A stretch of 6,473 nucleotides of DNA from an uncultured Caryophanales bacterium (GCA_947168625.1 CAMVMQ010000049.1:1-6473), one strand, 5' to 3'. Counted from the stretch's first letter, positions 1-5,989 are shown. A program made the numbers and translations. Notes: generated by a model from the sequence alone, not told the origin.

Positions 1-27
1 AATATTAATAGAGAGGAGTATAGGAAA

Positions 28-282
28 ATGTTAGAGTATTTAAAGATTGCTGGAATTGCTTTACTAGTGATACTTGCTGCTAAATTTATTTTGCATTTAG
101 ATTTGAAGAAAGTAATTGGTATTGCTATTAATGCTTTGATTGGTATGGTAGCATTGTGGCTTATTAATTTAACTGGATTAGTATCTATACCAATTAATAT
201 TATTACTTGTTTAGTAGTAGGAATACTAGGTGTACCTGGTACTATTATACTTATTATTTTGTCTTTACTTGGAGTATTTTAG
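28..282 (+). CDS. bofA: BofA-family small membrane protein
   Basis: This 84-residue, strongly hydrophobic protein resembles the BofA family. In Bacillus, BofA sits in the forespore outer membrane and holds the SpoIVFB protease in check so that pro-sigma-K is not cut too early. Membrane segments are visible at about residues 5-23 and 27-50, and a hydrophobic C-terminal part at 54-84 carries the family's most recognisable stretch, IPINIITCLVVGILGVPG. Length matches the family (about 85-90 residues). The ATG is preceded by GAGAGGAG at 11-18 with about nine bases of spacing. The gene ends in a perfect terminator that begins inside its stop codon. Its promoter, if any, lies outside the window; in relatives bofA follows recR. 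Family assignment is fairly sure. Whether this organism sporulates cannot be told from the window, so a role in sigma-K control is inference. Confidence 0.82.
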   Translation: MLEYLKIAGIALLVILAAKFILHLDLKKVIGIAINALIGMVALWLINLTGLVSIPINIITCLVVGILGVPGTIILIILSLLGVF

Positions 283-310
283 TCATAACTTAGGTTATGA
301 CTTTTTATTT
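281..310 (+). terminator. Intrinsic terminator after bofA
   Basis: AGTCATAAC (281-289) and GTTATGACT (294-302) form a perfect 9-bp stem with a TTAG loop, followed by TTTTATTT. The stem starts within the TAG stop codon of bofA, so the gene has essentially no 3' untranslated region before the hairpin. Confidence 0.9.
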
Positions 311-312
311 AT

Positions 313-341
313 TTGAAATATTACTCAATATAGTGTATAAT
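313..341 (+). promoter_or_regulatory. Sigma-A-type promoter of the 362-970 gene
   Basis: TTGAAA (313-318), a 17-base spacer and a perfect TATAAT (336-341). The start site is expected near 348, leaving a leader of about 14 bases that contains AGGAG (351-355), six bases before the ATG at 362. Confidence 0.85.
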
Positions 342-361
342 ACTTACATGAGGAGAATTAT

Positions 362-970
362 ATGAAAATTGAGAAGTTGAATAAAGAGAATATTAGGGAC
401 TTTTTAGGAGATTTAAATATAGAAGATGCTTACCTAGAAAATAATGTCAATAGATTAGAGGTTTTTGGTATTAAAGAAGAAAATACATTCTATTTGGCTT
501 TTGAAATGGTAATAGACGAAGATAGGATTGCTATTAAATATATTAATAGTAAATTATCTAGTGATAAGTTTTATGAATGTATTAATTACTTAAGTAAAAG
601 TTTGGTAGTTAATAGTCATTTAATTATTAATATTTATGATAAGTATTATAGTGATATTTTAGGTAAAAAGTATAGATGTAAGGATGAATATGTGTCTTTA
701 ACTGGTGATATTATTGATAATGTAAATGTAAAAGATGAATATGCAGAAATTGATATGATGAATATTAAGTATTATACATCAGGTAATAATTGTTTATGTA
801 ATTTACTTAGACAAAATATTCAAGATGTGGATATTATTAATAGATTAGAAGAATTCTTTAAGAATAAAAACTATAATAATGTTGTATATGTTATCAATGA
901 TTTGTTAGAACCTATATTTGAAGATTTGGGATATAAAGTTGTATATAAGAGTTATGTTATTGAGGATTAG
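362..970 (+). CDS. Hypothetical protein, 202 residues
   Basis: I do not recognise this protein. It is soluble-looking and acidic, rich in Asn, Asp, Ile and Tyr, with no signal peptide or membrane segment. The N-terminal half alternates predicted strands and helices (a strand near FYLAFEMVIDEDRIAIKYI, about residues 43-61), and the C-terminus EDLGYKVVYKSYVIED resembles the last strands of GNAT-type acetyltransferases (the 'lGFkvv' pattern). However, no acetyl-CoA-binding R/Q-x-x-G-x-G/A motif is visible, so a degenerate or divergent GNAT fold is only a guess. The start is secure: ATG follows AGGAG with six bases of spacing downstream of a consensus promoter. The gene stands alone between two terminators, so its neighbours say nothing about its role. 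Codon use matches the surrounding genes. Confidence 0.85.
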   Translation: MKIEKLNKENIRDFLGDLNIEDAYLENNVNRLEVFGIKEENTFYLAFEMVIDEDRIAIKYINSKLSSDKFYECINYLSKSLVVNSHLIINIYDKYYSDILGKKYRCKDEYVSLTGDIIDNVNVKDEYAEIDMMNIKYYTSGNNCLCNLLRQNIQDVDIINRLEEFFKNKNYNNVVYVINDLLEPIFEDLGYKVVYKSYVIED

Positions 971-991
971 CTATTTTGGTTAGTCTTTTTT
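963..991 (+). terminator. Intrinsic terminator after the 362-970 gene
   Basis: GATTAGC (965-971) pairs with GTTAGTC (979-985), with two G-T wobbles, around a 7-base loop. Pairing can extend outward into the T-tract at 986-990. The TAG stop codon (968-970) lies inside the left arm. Confidence 0.72.
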
Positions 992-992
992 A

Positions 993-1021
993 TTGATTTT
1001 TTTTATTCTGTGTAGTATTAT
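993..1021 (+). promoter_or_regulatory. Promoter of the murD-murC fusion gene
   Basis: TTGATT (993-998), a 17-base spacer and TATTAT (1016-1021) give a good sigma-A-type promoter right after the preceding terminator. The start site is expected near A1028, about 16 bases before the ATG at 1044. The -35 box contains the TTG that would otherwise look like an upstream start codon in frame with murD-murC. Confidence 0.75.
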
Positions 1022-1043
1022 TTTATTAGATAGAAAGTGTGGG

Positions 1044-3767
1044 ATGTTTGTGTATAAGAATAAGAAAATCTTTATACTTGGTATGGCTAAGAGTGGTTAT
1101 GAAGTAGCTAAATTACTTGCAAGTGATAATAATATTTTTATAACGGATATGAAAGAGCAGAATGAAGAACAGGTTAAAGAATTAGAGGACTTAGGTGTTA
1201 CTTTTAAAATACTTGATAAGCCAGAAGATTATATTGATGGTAGTTTTGATTTGATGATTAAGAATCCTGGTATTAAGTATGATCATAACGCTGTAGTTAA
1301 GGCTAAAGAACTTGGAATTCCGGTTGTTAATGAAGTAGAAGTTGCTTATCATTATATAGATAAGTCTGTTAAGATTATTGGTGTTACTGGTTCTAATGGT
1401 AAGACTACTACTACTAGTATTATATATGAAATTATGAAGAAAGCCTTTGGCGATAAGGTAATACTAGCAGGTAATATTGGAACACCTTTATCACATTATG
1501 CTAAAGATATTAAGAAAGATAGTTACTTAGTAATGGAAATATCTGATCATCAGTTATGTGATATGTATGATTTTAAGACTAATGTATCGGTTATTACAAA
1601 TATTTATGATTGTCATACTGATTTTCATGATAGTCATGAAAGATATGTTAATACTAAAAAGAAGATATTTATGAATCATACTGATAAGGATGTTAATATT
1701 ATTAATTATGATAATTATGAGGTTATGGGAATAACTAGAAATATAGTTGGAATTAATAAATACTTTTCTAAGAGTAGCGAAGAAGATTGTTACTATAAAG
1801 ATAATTATATATATTATAATGGTAAAAAGTTTATTGATGTTAGAGATATTATTCTTAAGGGTGTACATAACTATGAGAATATTATGTGTGCTATTCTTGC
1901 TTGTAAAGCGTATGGTGTAAATGATAAAGATATTGTAGATGTTGTTAAATCTTTTGGTGGAGTGGAACATAGGCTTGAATATGTTGGTAATATTAATGGT
2001 AGGGAAGTATATAATGATTCTAAAAGTACAAATACTGAATCTACTAAAATTGCTTTAAATAGTTTTAATAGTTCTACGATACTCCTTATGGGGGGGACTG
2101 ATAGGGGGCACTCTTTTGATGAATTAAAAGGGCCTTTAAAAAATACGAAACTTGTCGTTACATATGGTGAAACTAAAAATAGAATTAAAGAGTTTATGGA
2201 TAGTTTAGAAATTAAATGTATAGTGGTAGATAATCTTGTTGACGCCGTTAAAGAAGCTTATTCTAATTCAGTAGAAGGAGATATTATATTACTTAGTCCT
2301 GCTTGTGCTAGCTGGGACCAGTTTCCTAATTTTGAGGAAAGAGGTAAATTATTTAAAGAAGAAATTCTTAAGTACAGAGATAATAATGAATTCTTTTTAG
2401 ATAAGACTAAGAAAATCTATATGATGGGTATAGGCGGTATTAGTATGAGTGGTATTGCTGATATACTTCATTCTTGGGGATATAATGTTAGTGGTAGTGA
2501 TAGGGTAGAATCGACTGTGGTTGAAAAGCTTAGAGCTAATGGAATAAAAGTTAATGTTCCTCAGACTGGTAAAAATATAAATAATAAAATAGACTTTATT
2601 GTTTATACTGCTGCAATAAAAGATGATAATCCGGAAATGATGGAAGCTAAGAGAAGAAATATAAGGATGATGGAAAGGGGAGAGTTTTTAGGAGAAATTA
2701 CAAAACTATTTTCTAATACTATAGGAGTAGCGGGTACACACGGTAAGACTACAACGACATCAATGGTATCATGTATCTTCTTAGAGACGGATATTGATCC
2801 AACGATTCAAGTTGGTAGTATTCTTAAAAATATTGGAGGTAATTATCGAGTAGGTAAGAGTAATAGTTTAATTATTGAAGCATGTGAATACTGTGATAGT
2901 TTCTTATCATTTAGACAGAAGAGTGCTATTGTACTTAATATTGATAATGATCATTTGGATTATTTTAAGAATCTGGATAATATTAAGAAATCTTTTTATG
3001 AGTATGTTAGTCATTTACCTAGTAATGGATTTTTAATAATGAATAATGATGATGATAATTCTTTGAATTTAGAAAAACATACTAAGGCTAATACAATTAC
3101 TTATGGAATTAATAATAAAGCAATGTTTATGGCTAAAAATATTACTTATAATAGTGATGGTTCTGCTATTTTTGATGTTTTTTTTGATAATAGGTTACTA
3201 GGTAGTATTGAGCTTTCTGTTCCAGGAGAGAAAAATGTATCTAATGCACTTGCAGCTATTTCTTTATCTTATATGTATGGTATTTCTTTTGATGATATTA
3301 AAAATGGTTTAAGAAAATATACGGGTGCATCTAGGAGGATGGAATATAAAGGTGAATTTAATAGTGCTTTGGTATATGATGATTATGGACATCATCCAAC
3401 GGAGATTGAGGTTACTTCAAAGGCAATATTGAAAAGAAAATATAATGAGTCTTGGGTTGTTTTTGAACCTCATACTTATTCAAGAGTTTATAAGCATAAA
3501 GAAGATTTTGCTAAGTCTTTAAAAGATTTTGATCATATTATTGTGACAGATATATATGCTGCTAGAGAGAAAAATGAATATGGAGTCAGTGAAAATGACA
3601 TTCTTAATGAACTTAATAAATATAATAAAGATGCAAGATATATTAGTGATTATAGCGATATAAAAAAATATTTAGAAGAAAAAGTTCATAAAGATGATAT
3701 TATTCTTACAATAGGAGCGGGTAATGTTACTAAATTAGCTGATTTACTTGTAAACAAAAATGAATGA
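1044..3767 (+). CDS. murDC: MurD-MurC fusion: bifunctional muramyl-peptide ligase
   Basis: A 907-residue cytoplasmic protein joining two complete Mur ligases. Residues 1-443 are MurD, adding D-Glu to UDP-MurNAc-L-Ala: N-terminal Rossmann strand with GMAKSG (13-18), P-loop GVTGSNGKTTT (113-123), MEISDHQL (164-171), metal/ATP region around H191-D193-H195, a lysine cluster at 205-207 placed like the carbamylated Lys, EHR (308-310), NDSKSTN (324-330) and LSPACASWDQFPNFEERG (417-434). After a linker of about 12 residues, 456-907 are MurC, adding L-Ala to UDP-MurNAc: GIGGISMSGIA (462-472), GTHGKTTTTSM (564-574), EACEYCDSFL (612-621), DNDHLDYF (634-641), RRMEY (764-768), YDDYGHHPTEI (778-788) and FEPHTYSR (807-814). 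All motifs seem intact, so both activities are likely. The order is opposite to the pathway (MurC acts before MurD). The ATG at 1044 is chosen because sequence from 993 is promoter; GTG at 1050 is the alternative. No Shine-Dalgarno site precedes the MurC part. Confidence 0.93.
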   Translation: MFVYKNKKIFILGMAKSGYEVAKLLASDNNIFITDMKEQNEEQVKELEDLGVTFKILDKPEDYIDGSFDLMIKNPGIKYDHNAVVKAKELGIPVVNEVEVAYHYIDKSVKIIGVTGSNGKTTTTSIIYEIMKKAFGDKVILAGNIGTPLSHYAKDIKKDSYLVMEISDHQLCDMYDFKTNVSVITNIYDCHTDFHDSHERYVNTKKKIFMNHTDKDVNIINYDNYEVMGITRNIVGINKYFSKSSEEDCYYKDNYIYYNGKKFIDVRDIILKGVHNYENIMCAILACKAYGVNDKDIVDVVKSFGGVEHRLEYVGNINGREVYNDSKSTNTESTKIALNSFNSSTILLMGGTDRGHSFDELKGPLKNTKLVVTYGETKNRIKEFMDSLEIKCIVVDNLVDAVKEAYSNSVEGDIILLSPACASWDQFPNFEERGKLFKEEILKYRDNNEFFLDKTKKIYMMGIGGISMSGIADILHSWGYNVSGSDRVESTVVEKLRANGIKVNVPQTGKNINNKIDFIVYTAAIKDDNPEMMEAKRRNIRMMERGEFLGEITKLFSNTIGVAGTHGKTTTTSMVSCIFLETDIDPTIQVGSILKNIGGNYRVGKSNSLIIEACEYCDSFLSFRQKSAIVLNIDNDHLDYFKNLDNIKKSFYEYVSHLPSNGFLIMNNDDDNSLNLEKHTKANTITYGINNKAMFMAKNITYNSDGSAIFDVFFDNRLLGSIELSVPGEKNVSNALAAISLSYMYGISFDDIKNGLRKYTGASRRMEYKGEFNSALVYDDYGHHPTEIEVTSKAILKRKYNESWVVFEPHTYSRVYKHKEDFAKSLKDFDHIIVTDIYAAREKNEYGVSENDILNELNKYNKDARYISDYSDIKKYLEEKVHKDDIILTIGAGNVTKLADLLVNKNE

Positions 3768-3794
3768 TTTATTTTTCATTCATTTTTTGTTTTA
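3756..3794. terminator. Bidirectional terminator between convergent genes
   Basis: AAAAATGAATGA (3756-3767) pairs perfectly with TCATTCATTTTT (3776-3787) around an 8-base loop. It is flanked by T-tracts in both reading directions (TTTTTTGTTTT to the right, and the complement of the A-tract to the left). The murD-murC stop lies in the left arm and the stop of the minus-strand gene lies in the loop. Confidence 0.85.
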
Positions 3795-4035
3795 GAAACT
3801 CTTCAAATTTTTTTAATCCATAATCTTTATCATAATAATTGGGAAATTCATTTAAGTGGGCTAGTGCTATTTTAGTGGTTGCTATGATATCGTCATTAGT
3901 TACATTCGTTTTTGGATTTGCAATGCCATGCTCTCTTTCAATATTCATTCCTGTAAGCAATTCTTCTGGTGTAAATTTATTAAATTCTATACCTAAAATG
4001 TTTGCAATATAGATAGCATCATTAATATTGTACAT
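3769..4035 (-). CDS. Small DUF5661-like protein
   Basis: An 88-residue soluble protein. It resembles the small uncharacterised family known as DUF5661, in which I recall an N-terminal helix ending in LGI, an 'E.EHG' segment, a TNVTxDD motif and a KIALAHLNEFPDYY-like end. Here these are EREHG (33-37), TNVTNDD (43-49) and KIALAHLNEFPNYYDK (55-70), followed by a charged C-terminal helix. The function of the family is not known to me, so none is assigned. The start is set at 4035 because GGTGA lies five bases upstream on the minus strand (4041-4045), an ideal Shine-Dalgarno site. In-frame TTG (4047) and GTG (4044) lie at or before that site and have none of their own. The gene converges on murD-murC with one base between the stops. 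Confidence 0.8.
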   Translation of the reverse strand: MYNINDAIYIANILGIEFNKFTPEELLTGMNIEREHGIANPKTNVTNDDIIATTKIALAHLNEFPNYYDKDYGLKKFEEFLKQKMNEK

Positions 4036-4040
4036 TTCTA

Positions 4041-4045
4041 TCACC
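4041..4045 (-). promoter_or_regulatory. Ribosome binding site that decides the 4035 start
   Basis: On the minus strand GGTGA precedes ATG by five bases. It overlaps the possible GTG codon at 4044, so the four-residue-longer reading frame from TTG at 4047 is unlikely to be the translated form. Confidence 0.7.
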
Positions 4046-4065
4046 AATATATTTTATTCTTATTA

Positions 4066-4094
4066 TTGAAATAAGTTGTTTTTAATGATATTAT
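4066..4094 (+). promoter_or_regulatory. Candidate promoter of the 4110-4808 gene
   Basis: TTGAAA (4066-4071), a 17-base spacer and TATTAT (4089-4094). The start site would fall near 4101, giving a leader of only about nine bases that consists of the AGGTG ribosome site (4101-4105) and four more bases. A perfect TATAAT overlaps at 4095-4100, but a start from it would remove the ribosome site. The short leader makes this call moderate. Confidence 0.45.
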
Positions 4095-4109
4095 TATAAT
4101 AGGTGTTGT

Positions 4110-4808
4110 ATGTATAATAAGTTAGAAAATGTTAATTATGATTATTTAAAAGAAATAGAAGATAAAATTAAAAATAAGGATAGTTTAAGTAGGGAAGAAT
4201 TATTTTATTTTCTTGAATATGTTATTTGGGATGTTAGAAATAAAATATATGATGAAGATCATCCTTATTTTGAATATAAATGTGATTTGGCACAAAGTAT
4301 GATATGTTACTATTTAAATGATATAAAAGTTGTTAATTATCCTTGTTCTACTAATAATACTATTTATAGTAGTGTTATGGGGCATAGTTTTGTAGTGGCT
4401 ACTTTTAAAGTAGATGGAAAGGATGTTAATTATTTAATTGATCCTACTTATATTCAATTCTTTAAGAAAGAAGATTGTAATGAATCTAAATATGTTGTTA
4501 TTAATGGTTACATCGTTGTTACTCCTAGTCCAGGCTATTTTATAAAAATAGAAGATACTGCTAGGGTAGGATTATTTAATTATTATGGATTTGATGTATT
4601 AGATGAAGAACTTGCCAGAATATATGGTAATAGTTTTTATAATACTAGATCTATGAAAAGGGTTAAAACCTTTGATGAATTATCGGGAAGTTATTATATT
4701 AATTCCTTTTTGAAAAATGGTAACGAAAAACTGAGTAAATCGTTGAAAGAATTAGATGATAATGGAATGATAATAAATATTATGCAATTAAGAAAAAAAA
4801 CAAAATAA
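4110..4808 (+). CDS. Putative papain/transglutaminase-fold protein
   Basis: A 232-residue protein with no signal peptide or membrane segment, so probably cytoplasmic. It has the layout of a papain-like or transglutaminase-like enzyme: a helical N-terminal region (about 1-50), a cysteine at the start of a helix (KCDLAQSMICYYL, Cys58), a histidine at the start of a strand (MGHSFVVATF, His92) and an aspartate after the next strand (YLIDPTY, Asp111). The order Cys-His-Asp and the spacing fit that fold, and 'IDPTY' is typical of transglutaminase-core proteins. What it acts on (a peptide bond, an amide or an acyl acceptor) cannot be told; it is also possible that it is a non-enzymatic relative. ATG follows AGGTG with four bases between. 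There is no terminator after it, and the rubrerythrin promoter starts four bases past its stop. Confidence 0.85.
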   Translation: MYNKLENVNYDYLKEIEDKIKNKDSLSREELFYFLEYVIWDVRNKIYDEDHPYFEYKCDLAQSMICYYLNDIKVVNYPCSTNNTIYSSVMGHSFVVATFKVDGKDVNYLIDPTYIQFFKKEDCNESKYVVINGYIVVTPSPGYFIKIEDTARVGLFNYYGFDVLDEELARIYGNSFYNTRSMKRVKTFDELSGSYYINSFLKNGNEKLSKSLKELDDNGMIINIMQLRKKTK

Positions 4809-4812
4809 CAAA

Positions 4813-4841
4813 TTGAAATTCTGTTGTTTATATGCTATACT
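4813..4841 (+). promoter_or_regulatory. Rubrerythrin promoter with extended -10
   Basis: TTGAAA (4813-4818), a 17-base spacer ending in TGC, and TATACT (4836-4841). The TGn just before the -10 makes it an extended -10 promoter, so it should be strong. The start site is expected near 4848. I see no clear PerR-type operator (TTATAAT-n-ATTATAA) over it. Confidence 0.85.
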
Positions 4842-4867
4842 AATGCTTGTAAGGAAGGAATGGTAAT

Positions 4868-5407
4868 ATGGAACTAAAAGGAAGTAAGACTGAAAAAAAT
4901 TTAATGACGGCATTTGCTGGTGAATCTCAAGCAAGAAATAAATATACATATTTTGCTTCAAAAGCCAAAAAGGATGGCTATGAGCAAATAGCTGCGATTT
5001 TCTTAGAAACTGCGGAAAATGAAAAAGAGCATGCTAAGATGTGGTTTAAAGAATTAAATGGAGGAGAAGTTCCTAGTACGGCAGAAAATCTTTTAGCTGC
5101 TGCTGAAGGCGAGAATTACGAGTGGACAGATATGTATAAGGGATTTGCTGAAACAGCTAGAGAAGAAGGATTTGATAGAATAGCTTTTCTATTTGATGAA
5201 GTTGGTAAGATTGAAAAAGAGCATGAAGAGAGATATAGAAAGCTTTTAGATAATGTTAAAAATGAATTAGTATTTTCTAAAGATGGAGATAAAATATGGA
5301 AATGTAGAAATTGTGGACATATTGTTATCGGTAAGGAAGCTCCTAAAGTATGTCCTGTATGTAATCATCCACAAAGTTACTTTGAAATTAAAGCAGAAAA
5401 TTATTAA
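4868..5407 (+). CDS. rbr: Rubrerythrin
   Basis: A 179-residue non-haem iron protein that reduces hydrogen peroxide to water in anaerobes, using electrons from rubredoxin or a NADH-linked reductase; cytoplasmic. The N-terminal four-helix ferritin-like domain carries the expected di-iron ligands: Glu19 in AGES, Glu52 and His55 in ENEKEH, Glu82 and Glu85 in GENYEW, and Glu116 and His119 in IEKEHE (assigned by alignment from memory with Desulfovibrio rubrerythrin). The C-terminal rubredoxin domain has two Cys pairs, CRNC (146-149) and CPVC (162-165), for a FeS4 centre. Domain order (ferritin then rubredoxin) and length are those of classical rubrerythrin. ATG follows AAGGAAGG with nine bases between and an extended -10 promoter. 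It is separated from tspO by a terminator, so it is probably transcribed alone. Confidence 0.97.
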   Translation: MELKGSKTEKNLMTAFAGESQARNKYTYFASKAKKDGYEQIAAIFLETAENEKEHAKMWFKELNGGEVPSTAENLLAAAEGENYEWTDMYKGFAETAREEGFDRIAFLFDEVGKIEKEHEERYRKLLDNVKNELVFSKDGDKIWKCRNCGHIVIGKEAPKVCPVCNHPQSYFEIKAENY

Positions 5408-5412
5408 TAGAT

Positions 5413-5446
5413 AAAAGGTAATTATGAATAATAGTTATCTTTTTTT
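5413..5446 (+). terminator. Intrinsic terminator after rubrerythrin
   Basis: Bases 5413-5425 (AAAAGGTAATTAT) pair with 5431-5443 (ATAGTTATCTTTT) in a 13-bp stem with two G-T wobbles and a GAATA loop, running into eight Ts (5439 C, then 5440-5446 T). The stem lies six bases past the stop codon. Confidence 0.82.
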
Positions 5447-5469
5447 CATATATTAAAGTGTGGTGAGAT

Positions 5470-5898
5470 ATGAAAAGGATTGATTATAAGAAACTGGCTA
5501 TTTATATAGCTATACCCTTAGTACTTGGTGCTGTTGTTGGTTTAATTACAAGTTCAGAGAGTTCTAATTATGGAGGAGTAGTTCCTGGTTGGATATTTCC
5601 TGTTGTATGGAGTATACTTTATATACTTATGGGAATATCTAGTTATTTGGTAAGAGATAATAAGGACCTTATGAAAATATATTATTTAAATCTTGTTGTT
5701 AATTTACTTTGGCCGATTATTTTCTTTTCATTAGGTTTTGAGACATTTGCTTTCTTTTGGATATTACTTCTTATTGTAATAGTAGGTTTTATGATATATA
5801 AATTCTATCAAGAAAATAAATTATCATCGTATTTACTTATTCCATATATTCTTTGGCTTTTATTTGCAGCATTGTTAAATTTATCTTTGATTAAGTAA
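5470..5898 (+). CDS. tspO: TspO/MBR family membrane protein
   Basis: A 142-residue protein of the TspO (tryptophan-rich sensory protein / mitochondrial benzodiazepine receptor) family. These are five-helix inner-membrane proteins that bind porphyrins and affect tetrapyrrole handling and stress responses; the exact bacterial role is debated. Hydrophobic segments lie at about 8-27, 41-61, 69-89, 92-112 and 119-139. Family motifs are VPGWIFPVVWSILYILMG (38-55), NLLWPIIFF (78-86) and PYILWLLFAALLNLSL (125-140); tryptophans 41, 47, 81, 97 and 129 are at family positions. The usual PPGW is VPGW here. Length is slightly short of the common 150-160. GGTGAG (5462-5467) precedes the ATG very closely. 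I see no convincing promoter between the rubrerythrin terminator and this gene; read-through or a weak promoter around 5449-5454 (TATATT) are the options. Confidence 0.93.
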   Translation: MKRIDYKKLAIYIAIPLVLGAVVGLITSSESSNYGGVVPGWIFPVVWSILYILMGISSYLVRDNKDLMKIYYLNLVVNLLWPIIFFSLGFETFAFFWILLLIVIVGFMIYKFYQENKLSSYLLIPYILWLLFAALLNLSLIK

Positions 5899-5916
5899 TA
5901 ATTATTTCTCATTAGA

Positions 5917-5960
5917 AAAATAGTACATATATTTTAATAGGTATGTACTATTTTAAATTT
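5917..5960 (+). terminator. Intrinsic terminator after tspO
   Basis: AAAATAGTACATA (5917-5929) and TATGTACTATTTT (5942-5954) form a perfect 13-bp stem with a 12-base loop, followed by AAATTT. The T-tract is mostly in the 3' arm. It insulates tspO from the rRNA promoters and may also act on the minus strand because of the flanking A run. Confidence 0.8.
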
Positions 5961-5963
5961 AAC

Positions 5964-5989
5964 AAAAAAATGAAAAAATTGGGAAAAAA
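5964..5989 (+). promoter_or_regulatory. A-tract upstream element of rRNA promoter P1
   Basis: Runs of A at 5964-5970, 5973-5978 and 5984-5989 sit immediately upstream of the P1 -35 box. Spacing near one helix turn between some of them suggests curved DNA and an UP element for the RNA polymerase alpha subunit, as is usual at rRNA promoters. Similar A runs precede P2 (6086-6093) and P3 (6249-6274). Confidence 0.6.

Noticed and set aside
1554..1970. 138-codon open frame on the minus strand within murD-murC
   Set aside because: It is antisense to conserved MurD motifs. Its product is a low-complexity Ile/Asn/Tyr-rich chain produced by the complement of AT-rich codons, with no ribosome site.
3765..3767. 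TGA read as tryptophan (Mycoplasma code) extending murD-murC
   Set aside because: Tryptophan is coded by TGG in several genes here, MurC is already complete at its family C-terminus, and the codon lies in a terminator stem facing a convergent gene.
4036..4047. TTG (4047) and GTG (4044) as starts of the minus-strand small gene
   Set aside because: The GGTGA ribosome site overlaps them and is ideally spaced for ATG at 4035; neither has its own site.
4095..4100. Perfect TATAAT as -10 of the 4110-4808 gene
   Set aside because: No -35 at 16-18 bases upstream (TTGAAA is 23 away), and a start from it would delete the AGGTG ribosome site.
4807..4828. AACAA/TTGTT hairpin after the 4110-4808 gene as a terminator
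   Set aside because: Only five A-T rich pairs and no T-tract; it overlaps the rubrerythrin promoter.
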